A DNA stretch of 64,000 bases from Vigna angularis. Its lineage: Eukaryota > Streptophyta > Magnoliopsida > Fabales > Fabaceae. A program made the translations under genes and the position numbers. This document shows positions 33,286 through 45,656 of this stretch, piece after piece. Each line of letters starts with the position of its first letter. Within the stretch, counting starts at the first letter, position 1. The stretch lies in the NCBI RefSeq assembly GCF_016808095.1, contig NC_068970.1, forward strand, positions 25,836,501 to 25,900,500, in the 5' to 3' direction. A model generated the notes under the pieces. It was given only the letters and a program-made list of their open reading frames with translations. It made no database searches and had not been told where the DNA came from.

Positions 33286-33537
33286 GTGAAAAATGAACTA
33301 TCTGATGTATACGTAAACATACAATTCCACAATGTTGATAATAAGCAAATAAACTACTTATCAGGTAAAGAAGTCAATTTGACACAATTACAAGATTTTG
33401 TTATGCCCAATTGGGAAAAAGAATTCTACAAGACCAAATGTCTAGATAAAAAAAGTTCACATGATAAAAATAGCAATAAAAGCATATACAAGATTGAATC
33501 GGATCCAACTCAAGTAGCTCATTTGGATATGGGTTAG
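33286..33537 (+). other. 83-codon open frame of unknown origin
   Basis: Asn/Lys-rich frame beside the CACTA right end, with VNIQFHNVDNKQINYLSG near the start. The CACTA element may have inserted into its upstream part. I do not recognise it, and it may be a relic or chance. Confidence 0.25.
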
Positions 33538-33624
33538 AGGCATGTTAGGTTGCATTTCGGTAAGTTAAATTTGATACAATCAACACAGTTAAAAATTTTT
33601 TTTTCTATTTTTTGTTGATTTTGT

Positions 33625-34990
33625 TTATGAGATTTATTTTTTTTATGTTCAATATAATCATAATTTTGGTAATTTATGTTCAATTTGATTATTTTTATGA
33701 TGTCGTCTAAATTATTACCGACAGAGTATACGTTGAAAGTATTTGAATGAGTTGTTCGATTTTTGCTTACGTGACTCATCTAATATAATGTAAATTAAAA
33801 TCTAGTCAATAGAAAGCTACCACGTGGTATTTATCTACCATACACAAATCTGACCAATTTTATGTTGCCACATCATTATCTCCAACCTCCTAAAACATTA
33901 GAAACTCTAGCCACCACCGTTAATCACCATGCTTCCAACCACTTACACAACCTTCATGTCTTTCCACTAGAACCACCACAACATCTTCATGCTTTCAGCC
34001 ACCTTGTTCGTCACTTGAGTCGTGTTCCCATTAACACCACGACCAAGACCTAAATCAAAACCCTTAATCCTTTCAAACCATTGATTTCTACGCACAGATT
34101 CAATCCATCATAAATCATTCATGCACAAAAGCCACGACTATGCCTACATCGTTGTTAGAATTATGTTTTATACTCTTGTTTTTTTCTCTTTCAAGTACTA
34201 CAATGGAGGTTGAATGTTGGCAAGATTCATGGTGGAGGTTAGATCTAGTGGCAAGAAACCCTAGAGTTCCCATGGTTGTTATGAGGTGGTCTCCTGATGT
34301 GGTTTTAGTTGTAATTTATGGTGAGGTGATAAGGCTCGTGGTGGCTCGTTTTGTTGCGGTTAGGGTTTTGGTTATATGATTTCAAATCTTTGCATTGGTG
34401 ATGAAATCATGATTAGGGATTTCACGTGGTGTTTCGAAGTGCAAGTGCATGGTGGCTCACGGTAGAGATTTGTGGTTTGTTGGTTTGTCCCCTTTATGTG
34501 CGTGGTAGTTCTGGCACAACGTGAAGACATGAACTCAAGGTGATTTTTTCAAATGCTTGTGGGGCGAGGTGATTCATGGATTGCGGTAGAGGTGGCACGA
34601 TTTAGGTTGCAGGTTCATGGATGATGTGATAGGCAAAAATGATTATGTGTGGCTGGTGGTTCTAGTGTTGCACCATTGTGATGTATGACAGTCTTAAGGT
34701 TTTGAGTTGATGGATGTTGGAGAAGATGAAATTCAGATGGGAGGTTGAAGACGATGATGTGACAACATCACATTGGTCAAATTTGTGTTATTGATAGATA
34801 CCACGTGACAACTTGTTATTGGCCATATTCTAACTCACACTGTGTTGAACGGGTCACGTAAACAAAAATCAAACAATTTATTCAAATATTACTAACAATT
34901 TAGACTATATTAAAACAAATTACCAAATTAAATATAAATTACCAAAATTGAATTACATTTGAACATTAAAAAAATAAATCTCATAAAGTC
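33625..34990. mobile_element. Element with long inverted repeats, MULE-like, ends uncertain
   Basis: The left arm (about 33625-33872) and right arm (about 34760-34990, inverted) share ATGAGATTTATTTTTTT, TTTTGGTAATTTAT, TTTTGTTTACGTGAC or variants, CCACGTGGTATTTATC and GACCAATTTTATGTTG. Terminal bases and a TSD could not be fixed. The interior is less AT-rich and may contain gene pieces, but its open frames are not recognised. Confidence 0.6.
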
Positions 34991-37366
34991 GAAAAAAATA
35001 GAAAACAAAAGAGTATTTAAGTCGATCAACATCATGCTTAGTTGAATTGAACTTGGATATATTTAATTTTTGTTTACTTTTTTCTCTTCCAAGAAATAAA
35101 ATAAAAAATAATTCTCGAACCGCGTGATGTTTAGAAAAATATTTGTCATGTGTTTTTTGGACAAAACATGTTATATTATTTTCATTATCATTCATCTCGT
35201 GTTGGACAAAACAAGCAGGTGTAAATTTTATGAGAAATGATAGTGTCTGCTGTTCTGTTCCTTTCACATGCATAATCCAAAATTACGGACCCCGCCTTGA
35301 ATGTCTCTATTCATTGTCCAATAAAGAAAATTGGACCCATTGTAACATCAGTAATAATACTGTCACGTATATAAATTGTAAAATATTTACCAAAAAACCA
35401 TAATAATAGTGGATATGGTGATAATATCACTACAACAATCCAATTAAATAGAGTGGACCAAAATCCTAGCCAACCGTTGAAGTCAACTTTAAATTTAGAA
35501 TGTTTCATCCTACACCTATAAAGCTTTCGATCTGTATTTTCAATTTTTCTTAAAATATTTATTATATTTCATGAGAAAAATACTTAACTAATTTTGAAAT
35601 CCAATTGCATCTCCATCAAATTTTTAAATGTGACTGAACTTTTAGTAAATTTTAAAATTTAATAAAAAACTATCAGATTTCAAAATTCAATCAAACTATC
35701 GGATTTATTAAAATATTTATTATTTTTATTCTTCTAATATAATTATCATAACAATGTAAATTATATTTTAATAATTATTAAAATATGAAAATATATCAAA
35801 TAACATTAGAATTTTAAATTAAATTAAATAATTATTAAATTTTGAATAAAAAACAATTTTTTTTTAAATTTTAATTATGTGAACAGATTTCAAAATCCAA
35901 TAACAATTTTTTTTAAATTATGTTTTTTATTTCAAAATTTAAGAATTATTTAATTTAAATTAATATTTTAATACAAATTAATATATTTAAAATATATTAA
36001 ATCAGATTATATATTATTATTTTTATTTTTCTTTTTATTATTTTTTTATTATTACTAGTTTTATTTTAATTATTTTTATTTTTATTTTTTAAAATAACTA
36101 TTATAATAATATAAATAATACTAGAATTTTGATGTTAGATTATGAGAGGTTTTGAAACCTATTTTTCTTTTCTTAAGATTGGATAACATTAACTTAGTTA
36201 GGTACGTCGTACTCTTAGATATTTAAGATTATGTTGATAACCTTTATGTTCACTGACATATAGATTATAATACAAGTCATCATTTAGCTATTCAGTATTG
36301 ATAATACATTAGAAAGAAAATTAAAAAGAGTTTGAAACAAAATACCATGTTCTTCTATGAGTGTGGGTACGTAATGAAACACATGCACACCATTATTTGT
36401 ACAAACATTACTGATTCAAGGAATAAGGTATTAAAAAACTAACTAAATACTTATCTAATTATTCATTACAATATTTTTTTAATTTCATTATTTTATTTTG
36501 TAGATCTTTAATGATTCATCTCCAATGAAGCTCCAGACATTGAAGACATTAAAACCAAGTGAGCTTATTTTATTTTAAGTGTTAGTAAATGGTAGAAACT
36601 TGTCTAAAATTTAGTAGTGTAGCTAGGTTAATGTAATATCTACATATTAATTAAATAAGTTAAAATAATTACATATTAAATTACTTTAATAATAATTAAA
36701 AATAGATTTTTGTTATTATTTTTATTGTATATTTTTATTCTTTTAATTATATAATAAAAATATATTTTTGAATTATTTTTTATTTTAAGTTTTAATTTTT
36801 GTGAAAAGTAAGTACTTAAAACTAGTTTAAAAATAATTAACCCATATTTTTATAAAACTAAAAGTAACCTTTTAAACGGAATTGATAATATTATTGAAAC
36901 TAGTTTAAAAATAATTAACAAATATATAATAAAAAAAATTATTTAAAATATTAATATAACATTTATATATATATAAAAAAACTTATTTGAATTTTTTTAA
37001 CCAAAATTGTTAACAAAATTAATTTAACCTAAAATTTTAAAAGCAAATATATAGTTGTTTTGCAATGCGGAAGACTTGCTTTGATAAAAGTTTGAAAATA
37101 AAGGTGGGAGTACACAAATATAAAATGTATTCTTATATAAAAGAGACACTAACTTTTATACAAACCAAGCTATTTCACATGAATTATGTGAATTGTAGTC
37201 CACGATTAAGAAAGAATTCAAATGATTCTACTACTGTTAAGAAAAAGTAATTTATATTCAATATTTTTGTCCCTGTAATTTATATTTAGTAAAATTAAAA
37301 GCAAAAAAATGTGTAAGAAAATTATATAGGTAAATAATATTATTGTTAGGACTCGTAAAACGGGTT
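34991..37366. other. AT-rich intergenic sequence
   Basis: Long stretches of A/T with no gene, RNA or clear repeat recognised. Confidence 0.4.
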
Positions 37367-37371
37367 GAGCT

Positions 37372-39884
37372 TGTAAAACTCCATAAATGGTGTTTTTAGA
37401 AGTGGTGGTAGTCTAAAAATAGTAAGACTCGATTAATTTATTATTAAACAGTTTTATTATAAATAGTTTTGTTATAAACGAGTTTCACTATTTTAAAACG
37501 TTTCATATCTCTAGAAACCACTCTTCTAAAGTTCTCTACCTTATCTCTAAGAGTTCTAACTCCGGAGTCATCTATTTGACGATCAGGAGGTACCTAATCG
37601 ACCACGACAACAAGGTATACGTTTCTATCCGATCAGTTTCTTCAATAGAGCAAGTAAGTTTCGACTCTTTTTTCCCCTTTCGTTCTTAAATTTGTTTTAG
37701 AGTAATGTTGTTCTGTTGCATGTGTAATCATGCATCTCCTACATGTTCTTTATTCATCTAGAGTTTTAAGAACTCTATTCGTTTTCAATTTGGTGTTTCG
37801 TTGGTTCGTCTAAGTATTCCTTGCGGTTCAAGTAATCGACGAAGCGTTTTTAGAGTTTGGCAGTTGGTATAGAGGTAAGGGAAGCTAGAGTTTTCTTTAA
37901 ATCATGTTAATTGTGCATGTTAAAGAATGTATGAAGATTGAAGAAAAATTTTGTTATGAGTGTAGGTATAAAAATCAATTTTTATGTTTGATGCTTTGGG
38001 TAATGATAAATGGTATGTTGAATCTGTGATATGCATGTTGGTGATGTTGAATTTGATGTTGATAAAGTGAATTATGTTGATTGAATTGTTGGAAGAAAAA
38101 GGGTTAGTCTTGGTTGTAAGTTAATTGGACTAAAATGGAGGTTTAAGGTAGTGAAATGATGAGGAATGATTGGTGAATTGATTTGATGAAGTTTGGGTTG
38201 CTTATGGATTGGTTTGAGTCATGTTCAACACTTTGTTTGGTAGAAATTTTAGTTAGGAGTGAGTGGTGGTAACTGTGTAAAGTTCAACTTGTTTTAGAAC
38301 TCAAACTGAGGAAGTGAACTAGTGAAAACTTGAGTTAGAGGTTATATGCTCAAATGGTCAGTTTGGAGAGTTTTGGTAAGTCATTTGAGATTTGTTAGAT
38401 CCCCTAAGTTACTCGAAATTGTACCACAAGTGGTAGAATTCAATTTCAGTCTCTAAGTTGAGCTTTTGTAAGTTTTTGATTGAGATCTTGTAGCTACTTG
38501 TTTAGATTGATGTTAGAAGAGTTTAAACACACTTAGTTAAGTTTAATTAAGTATATAAAACAATCTAGGAAAGTTAGAAGTTGGGAAAAATAGTTGGAGT
38601 TGGTAAGTTTGGTATAGGTTGTGTAATTCTGCATAATAGGTGCTGCAAATTATGCATTCTCGCTCAATGAGTGGATTTGCTCAGCGAGTGGTTGTAGAAT
38701 GAGTTTTCTGTTTGAGGAATTTCGCTTAGTGAGTGGATTCGCTCAACGAGTGGTTGTAGAATGGGTTTTCTGTCTGAGGACTTTCGTTCAGCGAGTGGAT
38801 TTGCTCAGCGAGTGGTTGTAGAATGGGTTTTTTGTCTGAGGACTTTCGCTCAACGAGTGGATTTGCTTAGCGAGTGGTTGTAGAATGAGTTTTTTGTCTG
38901 AGGACTTTCGCTCAGCAAGTGGATTTGCTCAACGAGTGGTTGTAGAATGGGTTTTCTGTTTGAGAACTTTCGCTCAGCGAGTGGATTCGCTCAGCAACTG
39001 GTCTAAGTTTTAGTTCACATTTTCTTTCTTTGTCTTTGATTTGAATTGAGTTATGTTCTGATTCATTGTGAGTGATTTATAAGTATTCATGAGATTATAT
39101 GAGTAGTGATAGTATGCAAATGTGGTATGAAAATAAAGTTATAAAAATGATTGTGGATGTGATGTGATGATGTTGTTCAAGTATCATGTGAGAAAGGAAT
39201 TCTAAGGAGGAATATCCTAAGTTGGTTATGTGGTGTTATGTATTGATGTAGGGGCTCTTGGATTGGGAAATGATCCTGACACTCTCAATAACCCCATTTC
39301 ATGTAGAGATGGGTGATTATGTCGTGGAGAGTAGCAAGAGGTCCTAGTCTATGGTCACTAGTTAGGGTCATAGATGTTTGACGGATTAACCTTGGTGTAT
39401 GGTATTATTGGTGGTGGTTGAGGATGTGGTTATTGTTATTATTTCTGATCTAGGTTGCTTCACCATAGACGGGTGCAGGTTCCCCACGAGTCTGATATTA
39501 ATGCATCTATCCTGATAGTAAAAAGGTTTTCAAGTGGATTGGACAAGTTGTTGTGTTGTTTGATTCATTATATGCATGTATATTGTTATTGTTTAAAATA
39601 GTATGTAAAATCTTTTGATACTCTAGCTTACTCTTGCTTTTCTGTGGTTTGTCTTTGTATGTTGCTTCTCTTTCGTGATGATCACCTTAATGGTGTGAGC
39701 TTAGAGATGTAGTCTTTTCAGTTGACATAGCTGAAGGTGGGGAATGAACTTTATAGTATAGGTAGTTATTTTGTTCTTCAAGTGAAAGTTTTTTTTTATT
39801 CACCAAATCTGTAATTCTTGTTTTATCATTATAAATGTAATATTCAATTTAGTAGTTTTATATTACTAAATTTGGGATGTTACA
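37372..39884 (+). mobile_element. Solo LTR of a Tekay-like Ty3 element, 2513 bp
   Basis: It begins TGTAAAACTCC and ends GGGATGTTACA. It is flanked by a perfect 5-bp TSD, GAGCT (37367-37371 and 39885-39889). There is no primer site, polypurine tract or coding region, so it is the product of LTR-LTR recombination. Internal landmarks are GAGGTAAGGGAAGCTAGAG (37873), a 62-bp minisatellite, the GAGGTCCTAG...GGATTAACCTTGG block (39331-39396) and CGTGATGATCACC. Confidence 0.9.
38660..39000. repeat. 62-bp minisatellite inside the solo LTR
   Basis: GTTGTAGAAT-type landmarks start at 38691, 38753, 38815, 38877 and 38939, an exact 62-bp period. Each unit holds two related CGCTCAGCGAGTGG phrases, themselves partly palindromic. 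Confidence 0.93.
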
Positions 39885-39889
39885 GAGCT

Positions 39890-40531
39890 TGGAAGGTCAG
39901 TCCGTCAGTCCAGCCAAAAAGGTGAGTTAGGATAATGTTTTTAACTTGTCAGCTCATTTCAACTCGTCCCGTCTAGTTTAGTACGTAAGTCTGCCAATCT
40001 GACATCATTAAAATCTAAATGGAATTCGCTTTGTTCATGACCCGCGAGAACACTTCACATTTACTTTTAAAAATTGGAGCATGTTCATAACTTTTGTCAA
40101 TATTCTCCCTCATCTCATCTGAGGAATTCTAATTCTCTGCTCATCTCCACATGTCCACTATTTTTATGTTAATTTTTTTAGTATTATACTGATTAATGTG
40201 TGAACATATTTTGATATATTCTGGAAAATTCAAATGTAAACAATGATGTTATATTAAAATGACTAAGAAATTATTCAAATACAGTCTCACAGCCCAACAA
40301 CCCAACGTCAACCTAATACCATGATAATTTGACATCAGTCCGACAACCCGCCTAGCAGCCTAGTAACTCGCCTAACTTCTTGACATCCCGCTCGATAGCC
40401 CAACATAACCCTTTTCAACCTATCCATTTTTCATATAAAATTACATTTTTGGTGATAGAAAAAAAAACAAAAATCAACTTATTAACCTAAAAACTCGACA
40501 AATCGAATTGTAAAAATAAATTCATTCTTAA
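39890..40531. other. Intergenic sequence between solo LTR and TIR element
   Basis: It contains CCCGCC/CCAACA-type short repeats near 40290-40420 of a kind common in plant repeats. No gene is seen. Confidence 0.35.
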
Positions 40532-40909
40532 GGGTGTGTTCACTTGAGGGAGTGGATTTGAGGGAGAGTGAATTAATGAACTTGTGGAGATTTGAAAGTA
40601 AATTGTGTGTTGGCTTTTTTAAAAGATTTGAAAATGATTGAGAGTGAATTTGGAAGTAAAATTTGTGTTTGTGTATGATTTGATCGATATGATAAATAAA
40701 AAATATTTTAATTAATAAAAATTAAAAACTACAAAAATATCCTTAATGGTAAAAATAATATAAAATTATATTTATATATAATTTTTTTATTATTAAAAAA
40801 TATTATAAGTAGATAAAAATAAAATAAAAATAATTTTTTTTTTGTATTTAAGTAATGCATGTACTTTCCCATTCATTATTTTTACTTATTTAATATTAAT
40901 ATTATTATT

Positions 40910-41172
40910 TGTCAGTTATTTATGCATTTTAATATTTGTTTTAATGCAATTATGCAGATTAAATAAAAGGATCTGTTTTTGACCGGGTCTTTAGGAAGAG
41001 ATAGCTAAAATTTAGCTTTTGTAACCTCCCACATTTAGTGGGCATTTCAATTGTTTTCTTTAGTGTGTCACGGTGATAATTTCACCTATAAAGATGTATT
41101 CTTTTTCAGTTTTTGAATAGACAGAGAAAGTATCACATTCAGAAAACAATTTGTTACTTACTTGTGTTCACA
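40910..41172 (+). repeat. 5' LTR of the Tork-like element
   Basis: TGTCAGTTATTTATGC to TTGTGTTCACA, 263 bp, with CCTATAAAGATG near 41090 as a TATA-like site. Confidence 0.92.
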
Positions 41173-41175
41173 ATT

Positions 41176-41187
41176 TGGTATCAGAGC
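41176..41187 (+). other. Primer-binding site for initiator tRNA-Met
   Basis: TGGTATCAGAGC lies 3 bp after the 5' LTR. Confidence 0.92.
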
Positions 41188-41292
41188 TCCTTCACAGGGG
41201 CCTGAACCAGAAAGTTACGTGTGAGAGAAACTGAAACACCTAGAAAGAGAGAGAACACTGAGTTGTGAGTGTTGAAAGAAATCAACTTAGAG

Positions 41293-42122
41293 ATGGCTGA
41301 AACAGTGAAGTACGTTCAACCAGCTATTCCAAAATTTGATGGTCATTATGAACATTGGGCCAAGTTGATGGAAAATTTCTTACGTTCCAATGAATATTGG
41401 GACTTAGTGGAAAAAGGTATTGATGTGGTACCAGACACAGAAGAAGCCTCACAATATGATCTCAAAAGGATGGAAGTACAACAGCTCAAGGACTTAAAGA
41501 TCAAAAATTATCTCTATCAAGCAATTGATAAGGAAATTTTGGACACCATCTTAAATGACAAAACATCCAAGGATATATGGGATTCCATGAAGCAAAAATT
41601 TCAGGGGTCAACAAGGTGAAAAGAGCTCAACTACAAGCTCTACGCAAAGATTTTGAGGCTTTGCAGATGAAGGAAGGAGAATCAGTAAACTCCTATTTTG
41701 CACGCACCTTGAAAATAGCCAAAAGCATGAAGGCAGTTGGAGAAACCATGAAAGAAAACGTGATAACTGCAAAAATCTTGCGATCCATGACAATCAAATT
41801 CAACTATGTGGTATGTTCCATTGAAGAATCCAATAATATGGATATGATGACTATAGATGAATTGCAAAGTAGCTTATTAGTACATGAGCAAAGAATGATG
41901 ATGTCAGTTGAAGAGGAACAAGTTATGCAAACTGTGGTTGAAGATAGAAACAACGGAAGAGGAAGAGGTAGAGGAAGAGGAAGAGGAAGAGGATCCTTTC
42001 GAGGTAGAGGAAGGGGCAGGCAAATGTTTAATAAAGCTGATGTAGAATGCTTCAAATGTCACAGATTTGGACACTTCCAGTATGAATGTCCTATGTGGGA
42101 AAGGAAAGCTAATTATGCATAA
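41293..42122 (+). pseudogene. gag: gag of the Tork-like element (frameshifted)
   Basis: ATG at 41293 starts MAETVKYVQPAIPKFDGHYE, a typical Copia gag N-terminus. Near 41612 one base is missing relative to the expected frame, and the rest continues in the frame ending at 42122. The second part has the UBN2 region (KRAQLQALRKDFEALQMKEG), an Arg-Gly-rich RNA-binding tract near 41960-42020, and a CCHC zinc knuckle CFKCHRFGHFQYEC. The TAA at 42120-42122 stands where relatives read through into pol. Confidence 0.9.
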
Positions 42123-45100
42123 ATGGAAAATAAAGAAAAACAAGAGGATGAGCTCTTATTAATGACTATTGTTGAGAGCAAAGAAGGAGGGGATGAGTGG
42201 TTTCTTGACTCGGGTTGTAGCAATCACATGAGTGGTAATAAGGAGTGGTTCTCAGAATTGGATGAGAGTTTCCGACACAAGGTAAAATTGGGAAATAACA
42301 CTCGTATAGCAGTAATGGGGAAAGGAAGTGTGCGGTTGATGGTGAAAGGTGTTGTTCATATTGTTTCTCATGTATATTGTGTTCCTGAACTCAAAAATAA
42401 TTTATTGAGTCTCGTACAGCTGCAAGAAAAGGGTTTGAGCATAGATATTCAAAATAACAGGTGCAGTGTTGTTCATCCAGAGAAGGGGCAAATTATGGAG
42501 ATTCAAATGAGTGCAAATAGAATGTTTGTTTTGATAGAAAAGGTAGCAACAACATGCTTCCAGGCAAATGTGGAGGATAAGTCTCAACTATGGCATAATA
42601 GACTTGGACATTTAAGCTATGATGGCTTAAAATTGCTTCACTCTAAGAAAATGGTGACAAGGCTGTCTTCAATTACCACTCCTCATAGTCTCTGTACACA
42701 CTGTCTAGCAGGAAAGCAGCACCGAAAAGCTATGTCTAAGAAAAGTCAATGGAGAGCTTCTAAGAGACTACAACTGATTCATGCAGATTTATGTGGGCCC
42801 ATTCAACCAACATCAAAGAGTAATAAAAAATATTTTCTAAGTTTTATTGATGATCTTTCACGTAAAACTTGGGTATATTTTTTGGGTAAGAAATCTGAAG
42901 CTTTTTCTTTCTTTAAAAGCTTTAAGGCAATGATTGAAAAAGAAACTGGAGAAAATATTGTATGTTTGAGGACAGATAGGGGAGGTGAATTTTCTTCAAA
43001 AGTTTTTGATGATTTTTGTAGAAATCATGGAATAAGGAGGCAATTAACTGCTGCATATACTCCCCAGCAGAATGGAGTTGCTGAAAGGAAGAATAGAACC
43101 ATTATGAATATGGTTCGTGCAACCTTGAATGGAAGGCATGTACCTAAAGTTTTCTGGCCAGAAGCAACAAAATGGTGTGTTTATATTCTGAACAGGAGCC
43201 CAACAGCAGCAGTAAAAGATAAAACTCCTGAAGAAGTTTGGAGTGGAGTGAAGCCTTCTGTAGACTACTTTCGTGTCTTTGGTTGTCTGGCCCATGTTCA
43301 CACACCTGATCAACAACGAATTAAGCTTGATGACAAGAGTAAACAGTGTGTTTTATTTGGGGTCAGCGATGAATCAAAAGCATACAGGCTGTATGATCCA
43401 GTCAACAAAAAAATTATAATTAGCAAGGATGTAATATTTGAAGAGCATAAGGGCTGGAATTGGGAGTATAACAAAGTAGAGAATCAATAGAATATTGTTG
43501 AATGGGAGAAACATCATGAAAATAGCTCTGGTATACAACTTGACACACCAAACAGTGAGGAGTTGCAACAAATAGAGTCACAAAACACTACTGAAACAGA
43601 TTCCAGAGTTGACACCTCAGACAGTGAAGAAATGCAACAAGTAGAGCCACAAAATACTGCTGAAACATATTATAGGATTGAGTTTTATAATCCAGTACTT
43701 GAGACTCCATTTGAAGGGAGGGCTAGAAGGCAATGCAAAAAACCTGTTTGGATGGCAGATTATGAAGAAGGAGAAGAATTGTCTGATGATGATACAAGGG
43801 CAATGCTTACAACAGTAATTGATCCAGAAAGTTTTGAAGAAGTTGTCAAGAGTAAGAAATGGCATGATGCAATGGAAAAGGAGATGGAAGCCATAGAAAA
43901 AAATGAAACGTGGGAATTAATTGAGATGCCAAAATAAGTGAAGCCAATTGGAGTCAAATGGGTATACAAGACCAAGCTCAAGGAGAATGGAGATATTGAC
44001 AAATACAAAGGCTAGTAGCAAAAGGATATGCACAACATTATGGAGTGGATTATACAGAGGTATTTGCACCTGTTGCCAAACTAGACACTATTCGTATAAT
44101 TCTTTCATTGGCTGCACAAAATGGATGGATCATATTTCAATTGGATGTGAAAAGTGCATTTCTTCACGGAGAGCTTAAGGAAGAAATTTATGTACAACAA
44201 CCGATTGGGTTTATAAAGAAGGGAGGAGAAGATAAAGTATACAAGCTAAGAAAGGCACTATATGGACTCAAACAAGCACCAAGAGCATGGTACAACAGAA
44301 TAGAAGGATATTTTCTACAAAATGGCTTTGAAAGATGTTTTTGTGAACATAAATTGTTTACAAAGTCAGCCGAAGGAGGTTAAATTTTAATTGTGAGTCT
44401 ATATGTGGATGATCTAATTTATACTGGAAATGATATAAAGATGTGTGATGACTTTAAAAATTCCATGATGTTGGAATTTGACATGACTAACTTAGGGAAG
44501 ATGAGATATTTTCTTGGAGTTGAAATTCTGCAGAATACACATGGAATTTTCATGTGTCAAAGAAAGTATGCTCAGGAGGTTTTATCTCGATTTGGTATGC
44601 TGAACTGCAATACCGTCAAAAATCTGATTGTACCGGGAACAAAACTGTCTAGGAATGATGTAGGGGCCAAGGTGGATGCTACTTTGTTTAAGCAAGTAGT
44701 TGGAAGTCTCATGTATTTGACTACTACTAGACCAGATTTAATGTTTGTTGTCAGTTTAATCAGCAGATTCATGGCTAACCCCACAGAAACCCACTGGTCT
44801 GCAGCTAAACGAATTCTAAGATACTTGAAGGGGACTACTGAATTTGGAATTCTCTACAAAATGGGAGAAAAATTGACACTGGTTGCCTATACTGACAGTG
44901 ACTTTGCTGGAGATATAGATGACAGAGAAAGCACATCTGGATCTGTTTTCATGTTAGGAACTGGAGCTATTTCATGGTCCTCCAAGAAGCAGCCAATTGT
45001 AACTCTTTCTACAACAGAGTCAGAGTATGTAGCTGCTGCAACAAGTGCATGCCAATGTATTTGGATTAAGAGAATATTGGAGGCTGTTGGTTTCAAAGAT

Positions 45101-45358
45101 CATAAACAAGTTATGGTTCTATGTGATAGCAGTTCAGCAATTAAATTATCTGAAAACCCAGTGTTTCATGGTAGGAGTAAACATATTGATGTTAGATTTC
45201 ATTTTTTAAGAGATCTTGTCAAAGAAGGGAAAATCAAGCTACACTATTGCAGTACTCAGAATCAAGTAGCTGATATAATGACAAAGCCACTCAAACTAGA
45301 GCATTTCGTGAAATTCAGAAGCATGCTAGGACTAATTGAAGCATCAGAAATAAACTAA
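42123..45358 (+). pseudogene. pol: pol of the Tork-like element: protease, integrase, RT, RNase H (broken)
   Basis: Protease has DSGCSNHMSG. Integrase keeps the zinc region WHNRLGHLSYDGL...CTHCLAGKQ and all three acidic residues (HADLCGP, RTDRGGEF, VAERKNR). RT carries [24 protein letters not shown] and LYVDD (about 44399). RNase H has AYTDSDFAGD, LSTTESEYVAA and RSKHIDVRFHFLRD. The frame is cut by TAG 43488, TAA 43935, a short deletion near 44013 (KYK to VAKGY junction) and TAA 44381. It therefore cannot supply its own enzymes. Confidence 0.92.
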
Positions 45359-45382
45359 ATGGCTTATTTGAGTATTTAGTTT

Positions 45383-45393
45383 AAGGGAGGGAC
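45383..45393 (+). other. Polypurine tract of the Tork-like element
   Basis: AAGGGAGGGAC directly precedes the 3' LTR. Confidence 0.85.
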
Positions 45394-45656
45394 TGTCAGT
45401 TATTTATGCATTTTAATATTTGTTTTAATGCAATTATGCAGATTAAATAAAAGGATCAGTTTTTGACCGGGTCTTTAGGAAGAGATAGCTAAAATTTAGC
45501 TTTTGTAACCTCCCACATTTAGTGGGTAGTTCAGTTGTTTTCTTTAGTGTGTCACGGTGATAATTTCACCTATAAAGATGTATTCTTTTTCAGTTTTTGA
45601 ATAGACAGAGAAAGTATCACATTCAGAAAACAATTTGTTACTTACTTGTGTTCACA
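45394..45656 (+). repeat. 3' LTR of the Tork-like element
   Basis: 263 bp, same ends as the 5' LTR, four mismatches by hand count. Confidence 0.92.

Larger units (their letters stand above)
40910..45656 (+). mobile_element. Ty1-Copia retrotransposon of Tork/Tnt1 type, 4747 bp, defective
   Basis: Two 263-bp LTRs (40910-41172, 45394-45656) differ at only four positions by hand count (about 98.5% identical), so it is recent. Primer site and polypurine tract are present and the gene order is Copia. The flanks are TTATT and ATATT, an imperfect TSD in an ATT-repeat. Coding breaks: frameshift near 41612, TAA 42120, TAG 43488, TAA 43935, a ~4-nt deletion near 44013 and TAA 44381. Confidence 0.92.

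Noticed and set aside
487..41187. TGGTATCAGAGC sites as tRNA genes
   Set aside because: Only the 12-base primer complement is present at each place; no cloverleaf can be formed around them.
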